Origin: Spisula solida
Taxonomy: Eukaryota > Mollusca > Bivalvia > Venerida > Mactridae
Direction: 5' to 3'
Assembly (NCBI GenBank): GCA_947247005.1
Contig: OX365945.1
Location: 35,146,551-35,210,550, forward strand
Length of the DNA stretch: 64,000 nt
How positions within the stretch are numbered: position 1 is the stretch's first letter; each line of letters opens with the position of its first letter. The notes under the pieces were generated by a model. It saw only the letters and a list, made by a program, of their open reading frames with translations, was not told where the DNA came from and ran no database searches. Below are positions 11,949 to 47,591 of the stretch, one piece after another. Position numbers and translations under genes: made by a program.

Positions 11949-13985
11949 TATATATATGCGTTCTGAATTTTACTAAATCTAAATTCTATATAATCATCAA
12001 TATTACTAGGTTGTCCCCTTAACAAGGAAACATCTCAAGTGCATATAAACGTGTTTTCTTTTGCAGAAGAGGTAAAATAAGTGACAGTTTATATTTAAAG
12101 ATCTATTTATTACATGTAACCTTAAATGGAGTGGGCTGCACGTCATTTTACTTATGATAACGTTTTAAATACCTATGTTTGGTTTCGCAAATCATGTAAA
12201 CTATGATACCAGAGAACAAGTTCACTATATAGCTACGCATACATTTCTATTGATATTTATAGCACTTACCTAGAGCCATGCTTCTTGCAGAGAATTTCCG
12301 CACTTGAAAATATTCTTATATTCCGGCGCAGATTAAGAAAACTCATATCTGCCGAATTTTGTACACTACCACCAACTAAAATGCTCTTAGTGACAGTAAA
12401 CTGAAACAGGCTTTGAACAATGTTGTCTCGTACAGTTTGAAAATACCCCTTGGGTATAGTTAGGAGAATATTGTGGCTTGATTCTAGTTGATGGCATCGC
12501 GGTGACAGATAAGTAGCTAACAGCTAGCTACCAATTTTACCACTGAATTCGCGCTACAAAAACACGGCCATTTACTTAATTTCACATAAATCTGTTCAAA
12601 AGCTTTTGAATTTACTCCAAGAAATTAAATAAACTGGCTGGTTGGTGCATGTGAAATTTGTCCATAATACGTTTTTCAATCAGCAAGGCATCATCTACTA
12701 TTAAATTAAAACGGAGAGAGTTGAAAGCGATTACAAAATATTCTATCAATTAATGATGATTAAGGTTCGAAGTACATGTGGGAAATTTGCACCAGTTGCA
12801 GATAATGTTGTCGTTAAGATTGCTTTGTAAAAGATCGATTTCTTTCGACGTTGGTAAGAAATCGAAAGGAACTCAAAATAAATATACGAGTGTGTGTGCA
12901 AACCTAAATTGCAATTGCATCATCAGTTAAAGATCCTTTAAAGTAGTTATATAATTAAAGGATGTTCGTTTCAAACCACAAGCGGGTATCAATTGTTCGT
13001 ACGTGTTTGCATGGCCACATGTTGCAGAATGTCGAGCTGCGTAGAAGAATCATTTGTTCGTATTGGAGTTGTCCACGCTGAGACGGATTACGGAAAAGGA
13101 AAGCCGATAAACGGATTATGTTGAGGGGTTAACAGAATCTGTGCTATATTGTAATTACAATTTTATCTCAGTTTTCAATCTGTGTTTTTAGATCATTGTC
13201 TGAGGCATTATCACACTTTATGCGGCGGGACTTTTAGTGTTACACGTTTACGTACGGTCGTGTTGCAACTGAACTGCGCCTTTGTTGTGTTGATGCAATT
13301 TGAAAGAGCAGTTTTCTTATTATTTTTTTCAAACGTGAAATCGTATTCTACATGTATATATTATGTGTAATACTAATATTTTGATTATAGACTGTCGCCG
13401 AGCCAAAGACCTATATATGTAACATATGTGGGTCTTTGGCCGAGCTTAGACTGCTGCTTCGCTACATTTACATCTATTGATATATGTTACATCAACTCAG
13501 TCACTCTTGGCTATTATGTGATGGGTGGTTACTTGTCAAAAGGAAAATAAGAAATGACTGGAAATAAATAGAAAGGTTAGAAATAAGTAAAACAATCAAA
13601 GAAAGAAGAATAAGAATATTCAATCCCAGCTGCGTTTTCGGACTACAATGTAGTTAGTGTGTTTTTTAAAACTTTTTAGGGACATGGGTTCGAGCCCCAC
13701 ATTTATTCAAGTTTTCATTTTCTTTAGTTGACTGAGTGTTTGGCATATGTTGCATGACACTCACAAATTTCTCAATACGAATTTATTTGCTAATCAGCTT
13801 TTCTATTCTTCTTGAACTTTCCCACTGTTTTATCATGACACTCTCTAAACAGACTTCAACCGACATTGATCATAGTTCTTTCATATTCCATGCAATGAAT
13901 AAACCGGTTTTTAAAACACATGGACATACAACACTTATAAATTTAGTTCAGTGTTTTTGTAAATCAAGTCACGTATATATATGTA
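11949..13985. other. No gene recognised; one small hairpin
   Basis: A hairpin at about 13393-13444 has arms gagccaaagacc and ggtctttggccgag. A box B-like gggttcgagcccc occurs at 13686. Otherwise there are only short unsupported frames. Confidence 0.5.
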
Positions 13986-13987
13986 CA

Positions 13988-14154
13988 CAGTGAAGTTCCA
14001 CTAATAAGACCAGCCAAAAGGGTGGTCTTAATAGCGAATCGGTCTTATTAGCGGACCTTTTTTGTTCTAAATTTAATACTTTGGGACCTTAAACTGGCAA
14101 AAATCTGCATGATTTCAAAATAATCAAAGTGGTCTTATAAGCGGAACTTTTGTG
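13988..14154. mobile_element. pogo/Tigger-type MITE, copy 1
   Basis: The left end is cagtgaagttccactaataa and the right end complements to aaagttccgcttataagacc. The same element occurs inverted at 56142-56308, with cleaner ends and TA target duplication. Ends of the CAGTgaa..TTcc.. type with TA sites suggest pogo/Tigger; this is inferred. Confidence 0.75.
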
Positions 14155-14411
14155 TATATCATTTCGACTGTCAGTCAATGTTTATTGATTTAGTATACTT
14201 TAAAAGTCATTTTGTTTCTTATGGTTTAAAATGTAGGCTTACTATTATAATGCGAGTGGTCAGTATTCATGGGACTAGCTATGGGGTCGATTGTAAGTAA
14301 TCACCCTCTGGTCATAACTATGAAGATGCTGTAAGAAGCTCTGGCTTGCACGCTCAACACGAACTTTGTCTGACAAATAAACACTAGAACTTGATACGTT
14401 GGTGTGTGCAG

Positions 14412-14690
14412 TCAAGAATCATCTGCGGAAGCTTCTACTCTCTGGAGGCCAGCGCGAATCCCTCCGGGCGGATGTCTTTCAGTACACATGCCATCATACA
14501 TATGTAGCCCTTTTCTTCGTCGCTCTTTCAGCGACCTGCATTCGAGTATGAAGTGATGCATCGTCTCATCACTATCAGTATCTCTGCAGATGAGGCCTGT
14601 GTCGCTAACATTCGCCTTTAGACTACTTGTTCGTCTGAGTAGGCCTACGTACATGTATGTGCCTGTTATAAATTATGCTGGCTTTCAGTT
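14412..14690 (-). pseudogene. C-terminal fragment of a non-LTR retrotransposon ORF2
   Basis: The - strand reads LLRRTSSLKANV and then CRDTDSDETMHHFILECRSL with flanking arginines. The C...(D/E)ETxxHxxxxC arrangement is the zinc-knuckle-like tail of several LINE ORF2 proteins. Only the tail remains, with no RT motifs upstream within reading distance, so it is a truncated relic. The motif family is clear enough to call a LINE but not a clade. Confidence 0.5.
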
Positions 14691-15557
14691 CAGCGATGGA
14701 CTTATATATCATGTCTATCCCCAATCCATATCGACACTCCAATATCTACAGATGCAGCTCAGTTGATCCACGCATGATAATTAAACATGCGGGGTTGATC
14801 ATTTCAAAAAGTCTTTCAAAAATCTGAATTTACAATTATATAAATATTTGAAAGTACAGACAACGAACTTTACCTCAGTATTATTAAGTTTATTCCGCAA
14901 GAACACATCATCAAAGCGCGATTAAACTTATTTTTTAACTGGGCCTTCTCGGTTAGTGGGCCTTTCTGACTACGGATCGACCCGGATGATGGGTTTTAAG
15001 ACCATTATTGATTAACCAATCAGAAGACAGACTGCCCGAAACGCGGAATTTCCAGAAATGTGTTTGTAAACAGTCGTACATTTTCAACTTTAAAACAGAT
15101 TAGAAGAGTGAATTTTGTCGCATAAAGTGTAATATAACTGTTTTAATGTAAGTGCGTGACAAATGAATCAGTTCTATTAACGTTTGTATACATCTTTCAC
15201 AACAGAACTTCAGAAGTAAACTATTCGCCCTAAAACTTATCGTACCCACATGGCCACTGGTTGTTTATATAGGCAGCTAGCTCGTACCCTACTACTTCCC
15301 AGTAAATCAACCTTCTCATTGTTTACTTTATTAAGAAAGGCGAATATAGGAAAGTGGAGTGCCTGTCACATAACTTATCGTATTGTTTTATTTATTCACT
15401 CAAAAGTCAAATGCTATATATCCTTACTACAGAGCCCAAGAAATGGCAATATCATCCTACAGGTATAGTATATTACAGGTATCAGCGTGTAACGAAGATA
15501 TTTTACTTTCAGCATATATCAACACTTCAGACCTTAAATACACACCCTTTACACAAC
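14691..15557. other. No coding gene recognised; holds the promoter candidate
   Basis: Contains the CCAAT-box/donor candidate at 15012-15153. Otherwise unassigned. Confidence 0.5.
15012..15153 (+). promoter_or_regulatory. Possible distal promoter and non-coding first exon of RAD51 (weak)
   Basis: A CCAAT box (ttaaccaatcag, about 15012-15023) is followed by a GC-rich gcccgaaacgcgga that loosely resembles an E2F site, then by a consensus donor AAT|GTAAGT at 15148. Since an acceptor lies just before the RAD51 ATG, a donor upstream is needed, and this is the best one I noticed. It is only a candidate; the true first exon may lie elsewhere or outside the window. Confidence 0.2.
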
Positions 15558-15795
15558 AGGTGGCACAGTGGTCGAGTGGTAACGCACTTGACTACTGATA
15601 AAGAGGTCCCTGGTTCGAATCTCATTTCGGAAACGCTTTTCAGTGTTTCCCACCCAACTAGAGACGAACTGATTGGAAACCCAGAGGTAGTCTCGTGTGT
15701 ATCGGGGCTGTACACGGTCACCGGGCACGTTAAAGAACCAAGGAACCTATTCGAAACGATTCCTTGTATCTCACATCTGTCTCTTAATTGATTTT
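15558..15795 (+). mobile_element. tRNA-headed SINE, copy 1
   Basis: Head ggtggcacagtggtcgagtg (box A region) and ggttcgaatct (box B), then a body with cccacccaactagagacgaa, gatcggtgctgtaca-like and cacgttaaagaacc segments. The body is shared with the copies at 27781-28030 and 60405-60615, which defines one SINE family with a conserved central domain. Confidence 0.8.
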
Positions 15796-15799
15796 ATGT

Positions 15800-17610
15800 C
15801 TGCCCCTGTCAGACACTGCCAATAATAATTTGAGAGCGATTGTTGGCAGTACAAAGTACATGGCCATGCAAAGTAGAACATAATCATAATCGCGAATTTG
15901 GTTTTGTCACCAATTTTACTATTCAGTGTATTCACGGAAATAGCCGAGCTTTCATGATTGAACATCTATGGATGAAGCGACATCCAGTCTAGCCAATTAA
16001 ACGATTGCTTTGAAATCTGTTGAGGACGAAAGGTTATAGGGATACTAAATAAAATGAGAAATTGTCGAATTTAGTAAACTTTTTTTTAAATTATCGATCT
16101 AGAGAAAGTTGCGATGTTAATTTGGCATGTGAGGTAAATTATTTAGTTAAACTAACTGTTCAAAAGGATGACCAGCGAGGCACGTTGGTGAAGCATACAT
16201 TCTGTTTTAAGGCAAAATTCACGTTTACAAGCGTGGAAATCATGGTAGTGGTGAATGCCTAAATTAGCGACCAAAGAAAGGAATTGTGTTCGTGATTCTG
16301 GCGTTTGTTGTGTAAAGGGTGTGTATTTAATGACTAAAGTATTGATATATCCTTAAAGTAAAATATAGTAGCTACACGCTGATACCCGTAATATACTATT
16401 TGAATGAATAATAGATCTTCACGGCTACAAGTGTGACAGGCACTTTTATAATCGGCAATTACTTAGTCGTCTGTCATAGATAGTTAACAGTGGTAAACTC
16501 TGATTTGGCTGGGGGAGTTTTTAGGTACATGCTGACTGCCTATGGTTGTTTACGCATATTAATTTTATACAATGCATTTGCCTTATATCTCATAGTCATA
16601 TACATACAAAGGGAAATAACGCTTTCTAGAAAGTGGTCTTTGATTTTTAAGTCGGACATACAATTAACAAAGATACAGTTGTTTCGGCTAATTCTTCGCA
16701 TCGGCCATGATCGCACCTTAATATGCAGATTCCAGGGATCTTTTTTCTTCAGTCCTGCAGTGTATTTGTGCATGTTTGCTACTTATGAAAAGACTTACAA
16801 TCACAAAAATGGCACCCAAATAGTATTGCTACGAAAATTTGACAAAAATAAGTATAACAACGACAATTTTCAGTAATTTATAAATTAGGCATATCTTTCT
16901 TTTTGTCTATTTTTTCTTTATGATTTATTTTTTCTTTGTTAGATATGCCGTCAGTCAAATCTTCGAAACAGATAAATACAAATCACAATTCCGCATGCGC
17001 AGAATTGCTCAATTAGGCATAGCCAAAAAAATTATGTCATGTCATTTTTAGTTTTCTAAGAATGAAATAGTATCAAATGTGGAAGACAAAATTTTAAATG
17101 TCCAGTGATTTTTCTTGAACAAAATTAAACAGCCTGTGCCTTTAAAACTGGGAAATTTAGCGCAATTTGGGAATTATTAAAAAAAAAAGTTCATAAATTG
17201 CTATTTTCTACTGATAATACTCTAGTTATATGTGACAAGGACTTTTGCAAGTTTGAAAATCCATTGTTTTGACTTTAACAGCTATACCGTAGTTGCTTTG
17301 AATCCAGCGAGCACAAGGCCAAACTTAAAATATTGTTTGTTTCCCCATTCCGACCCAAGCAAATTTAGAATGGGTAGGTAGGTAGGTAAAAAAAATTTTT
17401 TAATTGTTTCAGAATAATAGTTATTGGTCAAGACATACAAATAATGAAATATAGTAATACATGTAACTATAAGGTGAAAACCAACAATCTTAAATTTAAA
17501 ATCTGTAAGAAATGTACTTAAGTTAGAAACAAGCCTGTAGACAAAAATTAACATTTTCATCCCCAATATTTCATAATATTTCAATTGGGGCAATAAAATA
17601 TTTTGGGTAG
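15800..17610. other. No gene recognised
   Basis: AT-rich. A short open frame at 16490-16876 has no family motif. 'aattaggcata' words near 16888 and 17014 and 'ggtaggtaggta' at about 17371 look like repeat debris. Confidence 0.5.
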
Positions 17611-17611
17611 G

Positions 17612-17794
17612 GCCGTTTTTTTCGGGTAGGTAGGGGATAGGGAAACAAACAACATTTTATTTTAGGCCCAAAAGGGGGGAAATATGCTTACTTTTGGGGA
17701 AAAAATTGGTGATTTTTTGGGGAAAATGGAGGTTATTTTGCTAGGGGAAGGGGCCTGTATTCGGCCCCAAAATTAGCCAAAAAAATCACTGATG
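17612..17794. mobile_element. Degraded relative of the CAGGGCTTTTTT MITE
   Basis: Shares with 27523-27717 a start of the form gggc..tttttt..gtagggga and an end of the form ggggaag..gcctgta..ggc.cc..aaaaaa..ctg. Several internal G runs are expanded. No target duplication was identified. Confidence 0.45.
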
Positions 17795-18125
17795 TCCGTT
17801 ATGTGCGCAGAATTATCCGACAGCACTGTATATTTGGAAGGCTTGACTATCTATCTGCCATTTAGTCAAACCCTGCAAGGGAACATAGACTTGACACAGG
17901 TCACAAACACAAAAAATTAATTAAGAAACAGAGTAAAAGTGTAAAAGATTGAATTTTAAGTAAGGTTAAAAAGGTTTAAAAACAGAGCAGGTATCAATTA
18001 AGCCTTTTAATTTAAGGAGACACATGTTACATCTGGCTTGATAGAATTTAGAAAGGTGTCAGTGTCAATTTCACTCTTTGCTTTACCTAGTTTAGTCGGG
18101 TTAAAGTCTGTCATTCTTGATTTCA

Positions 18126-18223
18126 TTTTCACACCTCTCTTGTTTTTAAAAGCATTTTCACACCTCTCTTGTTTCAGCATTTTCACACCTCTTTTTTTAG
18201 CATTTTCCAACCTCTTGTTACAG
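18126..18223 (+). repeat. 23-bp tandem repeat that duplicates the 3' splice site before RAD51 exon 1
   Basis: Units of the form 'cattttcacacctct...ag' end in AG at 18177, 18200 and 18223, exactly 23 bp apart. A fourth upstream copy lacks the AG. Each unit is a pyrimidine tract followed by cag, tag or cag, so each could act as an acceptor. Use of the upstream ones would add 23 or 46 nt of 5' UTR without changing the protein. Confidence 0.75.
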
Positions 18224-18224
18224 C

Positions 18225-42019
<23,795 letters not shown>

Positions 42020-42325
42020 AGATAGTATAAGTGGATTGTAGTTGGATTCTTCCAAGGATATGGTGATGTTTTACGCTCACTGCTCTGTCAGTATTACCTA
42101 CAGTGTTACAGTTTGGCGAAAATATTATGGAGATTGCAAGACTGAATGTGTAACATGTATGTCTATGGCCACTTGAAAGCATGGTTTTAAAGCATTTCTT
42201 CAGCCAGGTGTGTGTTGGCTCCACAAGTAAAGGACGTATGACTGAGGAAATTAATTTGTATATTATATCACTCAGGTATGCATATTTATGCACAGGAAAC
42301 TCAAGATTTTATCATTCATGGGCTT

Positions 42326-43120
42326 ATTGTGAAGTTTATATAAACGCTCATATTGATTCATGAAGAAATGTTGAGTTTATATAAACGCTCATATTGATTC
42401 ATGAAGAAATGTTGAGTTTATATAAACGCTTATATTAATTCATGAAGAAATGTTGAGTTTATATAAACGCTTATATTAATTCATGAAGAAATGTTGAGTT
42501 TATATAAACGCTTATATTAATTAATGAAGAAATGTTGAGTTTATATAAACGCTTATATTAATTCATGAAGAAATGTTGAGTTTATATAAACGCTTATATT
42601 AATTCATGAAGAAATGTTGAGTTTATATAAACGCTTATATTAATTCATGAAGAAATGTTGAGTTTATATAAACGCTTATATTAATTCATGAAGAAATGTT
42701 GAGTTTATATAAACGCTTATATTAATTCATGAAGAAATGTTGAGTTTATATATACGCTTATATTAATTCATGAAGAAATGATGAGTTTATATAATTCATG
42801 AAGAAGTGTTGAGTTTATATAAACGCTTATATTAATTCATGAAGAAGTGTTGAGTTTATATAAACGCTTATATTAATTCATGAAGAAGTGTTGAGTTTAT
42901 ATAAACGCTTATATTAATTCATGAAGAAGTGTTGAGTTTATATAAACGCTTATATTAATTCATGAAGAAGTGTTGAGTTTATATAAACGCTTATATTAAT
43001 TCATGAAGAAGTGTTGAGTTTATATAAACGCTTATATTAATTCATGAAGAAGTGTTGAGTTTATATAAACGCTTATATTAATTCATGAAGAAGTGTTGAG
43101 TTTATATAAACGCTTATATT
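42326..43120. repeat. 41-bp minisatellite, about 19 copies, just downstream of the RAD51 stop
   Basis: Unit gaagaaatgttgagtttata then taaacgcttatattaattcat. Every unit contains the perfect 12-bp palindrome gtttatataaac. Units left of a shortened copy at about 42780-42802 mostly read gaagaaatg, units to the right read gaagaagtg. No AATAAA or ATTAAA was seen between the stop and the array, so it may lie within the 3' UTR. Confidence 0.93.
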
Positions 43121-44091
43121 TATGGTGTAAAACCAACTATAAAGGCTTAAACAGACAGCCATAATTTCAAAGCTAAACTAACAAACTACATTTGCACTAC
43201 CTATTCAGACAATAGTTGTAATCTTCTGTGTACACATAAACCGCTACATCACTGTCACCAGATCCTAACTGGAGTATACAGGTTCTCATACATATGTGTT
43301 TTGCACCACTATTATAATGTCTGCATCAGTCATCCAGATCCAATTTCTGGAGGTAGCAGTGTTCAAGTTTAGAATGATAGATAAGAAAATGAATAAAACT
43401 ATTTTTGAGACCTATTTATTTAACCAGATTAAAGGAATTTCTGGGATATGGGTGTCCTGATTATATGGGTTTCAATGCATAGTCTGCCTTTGAATTGTAA
43501 TTTCATAAGAAAATGAATAAACATATTTTTGAGACCAATACATCTATCCAGATTAAAAGGAATTTCTAGGATAAAGGGGTCTTAATTATATGGGGTCTTC
43601 TAGATGGTCCAAACAGGATTGTGTGAAACACTGGAAATTATAACCCACTTTAGGGGATTCATCATTAAGTCTGACCATAATAATTGTTTGGTTTGGAGTT
43701 AACCTATCTACTCATGAAAAGCCCTACTTATCTACCTTAACCCATTGAACAATTTCTGGGTGGGGTAACTCCAAAGCAAAAACTTTTTAAAAATATCTCC
43801 TGAACCTATGAAAGTACTGAACCAATCCCTACAGGAATGATCCGTGGGTGATCCTCTCTAAAGTTGTGCATGTATAAAGTATTAAACTGCTCAGATTCAC
43901 TGCATATCATGTAGGTCACAAAAGCCAAGGCAACTTAATTCATTCAAAATCATTAATGCTGATTGTCTCCAGTGAGAGATATAGGGCCACCTTGACTCAT
44001 TTGACCCTTACAAATGTATGTGTTATATTGTTTATTGCATGTCACTGGCATTGTAAAATCTGAGAAATGGCTTGACAGGTTCTGAGTTTCC
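43121..44091. other. Downstream of RAD51: possible 3' UTR, with a two-copy diverged repeat
   Basis: An AATAAA at 43392-43397 is a candidate RAD51 polyadenylation signal. A block of about 90 bp (aaaatgaataaaactatttt...) recurs at 43509-43600 with substitutions. No coding evidence. Confidence 0.45.
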
Positions 44092-44179
44092 ACATATCAA
44101 GGGCTCAGTGCAAAATAGTTGTAGCTACATATGATTTTAGAAGGAGTTACAACTGTTTTGCACTAAGCCCTCGTTATGT
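44092..44179. mobile_element. 88-bp palindromic MITE
   Basis: Arms gggctcagtgcaaaatagtt and the inverted aactgttttgcactaagccc around a loop of about 20 bp. acatat and acataa extend the outer arms. Confidence 0.7.
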
Positions 44180-45710
44180 AGATCAAAACATATACAGTAT
44201 ATCAATTATTTGAATTGCTTTATTCAGTGATTATTTCTGCACAGCTAGTGATAATTATATTGCTTTCCCAGGAATAACAATTTAATTGAATTGATGTCTT
44301 TTTAAGACCTTTGGTGCTATTTTCTCTGATACTCGATTTTTTGGTTTACAGTTCTTATTTTGAATTATCTCCCTTTGTATAGGTTTCGTATATGTGTGAT
44401 ATCATAAATGAATTTCTTTTTTCTTTTATTGATCAACAGCTTGTTCTTTTCCCCTTAAAATAACATGTACATACTTGTATTGTATTATACCTTGTGTTTT
44501 TTATTGTGTTTAAAATAATTTAATTTTTCGACAAGTTTTCAGCCTGATACAGAAGTTAATTCACATTATTTCATCTGGCATTATGTTCATGTTTGTATTA
44601 CCATGTATTCAGAAATGATAGTGAAACAAAGTTATTCAAAATCATTGTTATAATTGCAGTATTTCATCCAATATAAAAAAGTATATTAAACAGTATTAAA
44701 AAAGATCAGTTATTTTAAAAATATCCTGTTTGTATATCATTACCTGAAGAATCCTTCTGGGCGAAACGTTGTAAAAATGAATATACTTTAAATGTAATTT
44801 GTGTTAAAACTCTCTGAACCAAATCACATCCTAATGTATCAATCTGATTAAGCAAATGAAACAACAACTTTATAGCAGCAACATTATTGGTTAAAAACTT
44901 TATTTTTGATTATAAAATAACAGAAAACAAAAAGTGATGTCTTTGAAAATAACTCCTTCTGACATAACATTTTGAAACAAAAATAATTACAATACTTATT
45001 TTGTGACACAAACCATATAATAATTAAATACAATAGAAATCCGTTTGTACATGTGACGTGATTTGGCTAAGAATACAAGTAGAAATCTGTCAACAAAAAG
45101 TTAAAAAGAACGTAGGTATTCTATTGTTTGACCGATTTTAATGAGATATCCTCAACACTCGAGCTGAGGAGAGTATTATCCTCGCCTGTTCATATTTAAC
45201 TAACTAATGTTACAGTTTTTGTCCAATACCAGCTCAAAGACAAATGCCTTGATGGCAGTTGAGAGTTGGCTTCAGGCAAAAACTGTTGACTTTTGCACAA
45301 AAATATTAAGTGCCATGTATAGTACTCATTCTCGGCTTTAGCGTCGAAGATTTCTACTTTCGTTCTTAGCCAAAAATTACGTGACATACCATATGGTATG
45401 TCCACACTGGAAATGATCAAATAAAAATTTGTTCTATTGCTTTTAGAATACATGTCTATTTCTGAGGCTAGTTGGTTTTTGTAAGCAACTGTATACATAC
45501 ATGTGCAGATTTGTTTGTGTGTAGATTTGTTATTTTGCTAGTATTTAATTGTTGTATTATTTGATGATATATGTATTGGCATGTATTACATGATAGAACG
45601 TCTCACTATGTTATGTAATGAAATGTGTTTCTGGTCTGCCTTCTATCTGTTGTATATAATTCTACTGTTAATGCTTATAAATTATGAAATACTAAACTCC
45701 TAGTTGTGAT
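44180..45710. other. No gene established
   Basis: A 100-residue open frame on the - strand at 45196-45498 has a mixed, non-repetitive composition and lies upstream (in - sense) of an AATAAA complement near 44890. I recognise no domain and no convincing splice acceptor. It could be a terminal exon or UTR of a convergent gene, or chance. Confidence 0.35.
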
Positions 45711-46068
45711 TTTTAGCTCATCTGATTTTTGAAAAAAAGATCAGTTATTTTCCATCACTTGATTAGGGCGACATTGCTTGGTAAGTTGTATGTTAAGGAA
45801 AACTTTTGTCTGTAACTGTCAATGCTATTGCTTTGAAACTTGCAACACTTGTTCATCATCAATACCTTGCTCTGTACAAAGCAAGACACATAATAATTCC
45901 ATTCGGCTGTCTTTGCAAGAATTATGGCCTGTTTTGGACTTAGAAAATGAGATTTGGTGGTTAAGTTTTGGGTTTAGGTTAATTTAGATAATATGACAGT
46001 ATTTTCTTTTACTGAGAAACCACTTAGGATAATCATGAGCATCTGCACGTGCTAGGCGATGCTCTTGT
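45711..46068 (+). mobile_element. HINE-like element, 'agctcatctgat' family
   Basis: Starts ttttagctcatctgattttt with a hairpin closing at aaaagatcag. The core is ttgctttgaaacttgcaaca. Ends with hairpin gcatctgcacgtgctaggcg atgc then tcttgtt. Confidence 0.65.
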
Positions 46069-46069
46069 T

Positions 46070-46400
46070 AGTTCACCAGAGCATTTTGTGCTATAGATGA
46101 GCGAACGGATCACCCTATGTCTGATAGTGAATCTTATTCAACAATTTGACAGTAAACATACTAGAGGTCACAGTTTTCACTTGATCTTATTGAAACTATG
46201 GGTCAAAATCGCTACTCACGAGGCCTTATCAGAAAAATGCCCTGTTTACACCTCTAGAGATCACAATTTCTACTGAATCTTTAAGACCTGGTCACAATGA
46301 TTGTCACTGTAAATTCTAGGTCAAGTTAGCCACTTGGTCACATGGTTTCTACTAGAAAAAGTATTGCGATGTTCTCGACTTGCCACTCAACTATTTCCAG
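46070..46400 (+). mobile_element. Degenerate HINE-like piece
   Basis: Begins tagttcaccagagcattttg tgc...gatgagcgaac directly after the previous element. It retains ttgatcttattgaaactatg ggtca and a second aggtcaagtt block. The end is not definable. Confidence 0.4.
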
Positions 46401-46596
46401 GACCAAAATTAAGCTAATACTGGATGAATTTGAATTGAAATACCTAGGGGCAAAACTACATATGTTGACAGTAAGTTAAAAGATCTTCATCATTTCAAGG
46501 GTCAACTCTGCTAAAGACAAGAATTGGAGCATTAAATCCACACCATACATTCCTATTTTGTTAGTTTGTTTACAACTAATTTCTATAATTATGACT

Positions 46597-47022
46597 GCAA
46601 TGCAATGTCATCATGGATAAATGCAATGTCACAATGGACAAATGCAATGTCACCATGGACAAATGCAATGTCACCATGGACAAATACAATGTCATCATGG
46701 ACAAATGGAATGTCATCATGGTCAATTTTATGTCATCATCGACAAATGCAATGTCATCATCGACAAATGCAATGCCACAATGGACAAATGCAATGTCACA
46801 ATGGGCAAATGCAATGTCATGGATAAATGCAATGTCACCATGGACAAATATAATGTTATCATGGACAAATGTAATGTCATCCTGGACAAATGTAATGTCA
46901 TCATGGGCAAATGTAATGTCATCATGGGCAAATGTAATGTCATCATGGGCAAATGTAATGTCATCATGGGCAAATGTAATGTCATCATGGGCAAATGGAT
47001 CAATGTCATCATGGACAAACAT
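46597..47022. repeat. 21-bp minisatellite, about 20 copies
   Basis: Unit atggacaaatgcaatgtcacc with variants (catc, gggcaaatgtaatg). Several frames on both strands are open because the unit is seven codons. There is no flanking coding evidence. Confidence 0.95.
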
Positions 47023-47329
47023 AGTCAGTGTTCTTGTCTTAATTTCTTAGTCTCATTTTCAAAAGAAATTCTGTCCAAATATACTGGATGATTATAATAG
47101 CTTTTCATATGATCATACTGATAAGTTTAAATACGTTTATAACATATGTCATTTTAAACACAGTAGGTCTACACAGGTATAATGGCTTATCTGTCAATGT
47201 TTGCCCCCCAACAGAACATAGAATCTATGGCTTAGTTAATGAAATGCATGTTCTAAAAATATGTGAAATCGGTCTATAGGATAGTCGACATCTAAGACAA
47301 CTGATAGTTTCATTTAGTCTAGCATGTAG

Positions 47330-47591
47330 CAGGGGTGTCAACTTTCCTGATTTATCCGGAATTCTGGATTATCATTCCTGGTAGAGCAATGGCGTCTGAC
47401 CAAAATAAAACTTATTTGATAAAAATATCTCAAGAAATGGCAAAGTTATGGTAAATTTAATCTGCTTTGAAGTATTTTCTTTAATACAAACTGAGTTAAT
47501 TATGGAAACAATGTCGTGCCTCTTGTTAGGCAAAAATGGTCGGCCGCATAAGATTTTCCTGATTTTTAATTTGGCCCTGTTGACACCCCTG
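47330..47591. mobile_element. CAGGGGT-ended MITE, subfamily B
   Basis: Perfect ends caggggtgtcaac and gttgacacccctg. The interior is close to 41114-41379. No exact target duplication. Confidence 0.85.

Noticed and set aside
45196..45498. Convergent gene's last exon on the - strand
   Set aside because: Composition looks plausible, but no recognisable domain, no good acceptor and no supporting neighbouring exon. Kept only as a note.
46566..47091. Several overlapping open frames with heptapeptide repeats on both strands
   Set aside because: By-products of the 21-bp array. Simultaneous openness in many frames argues for repeat structure, not a protein.
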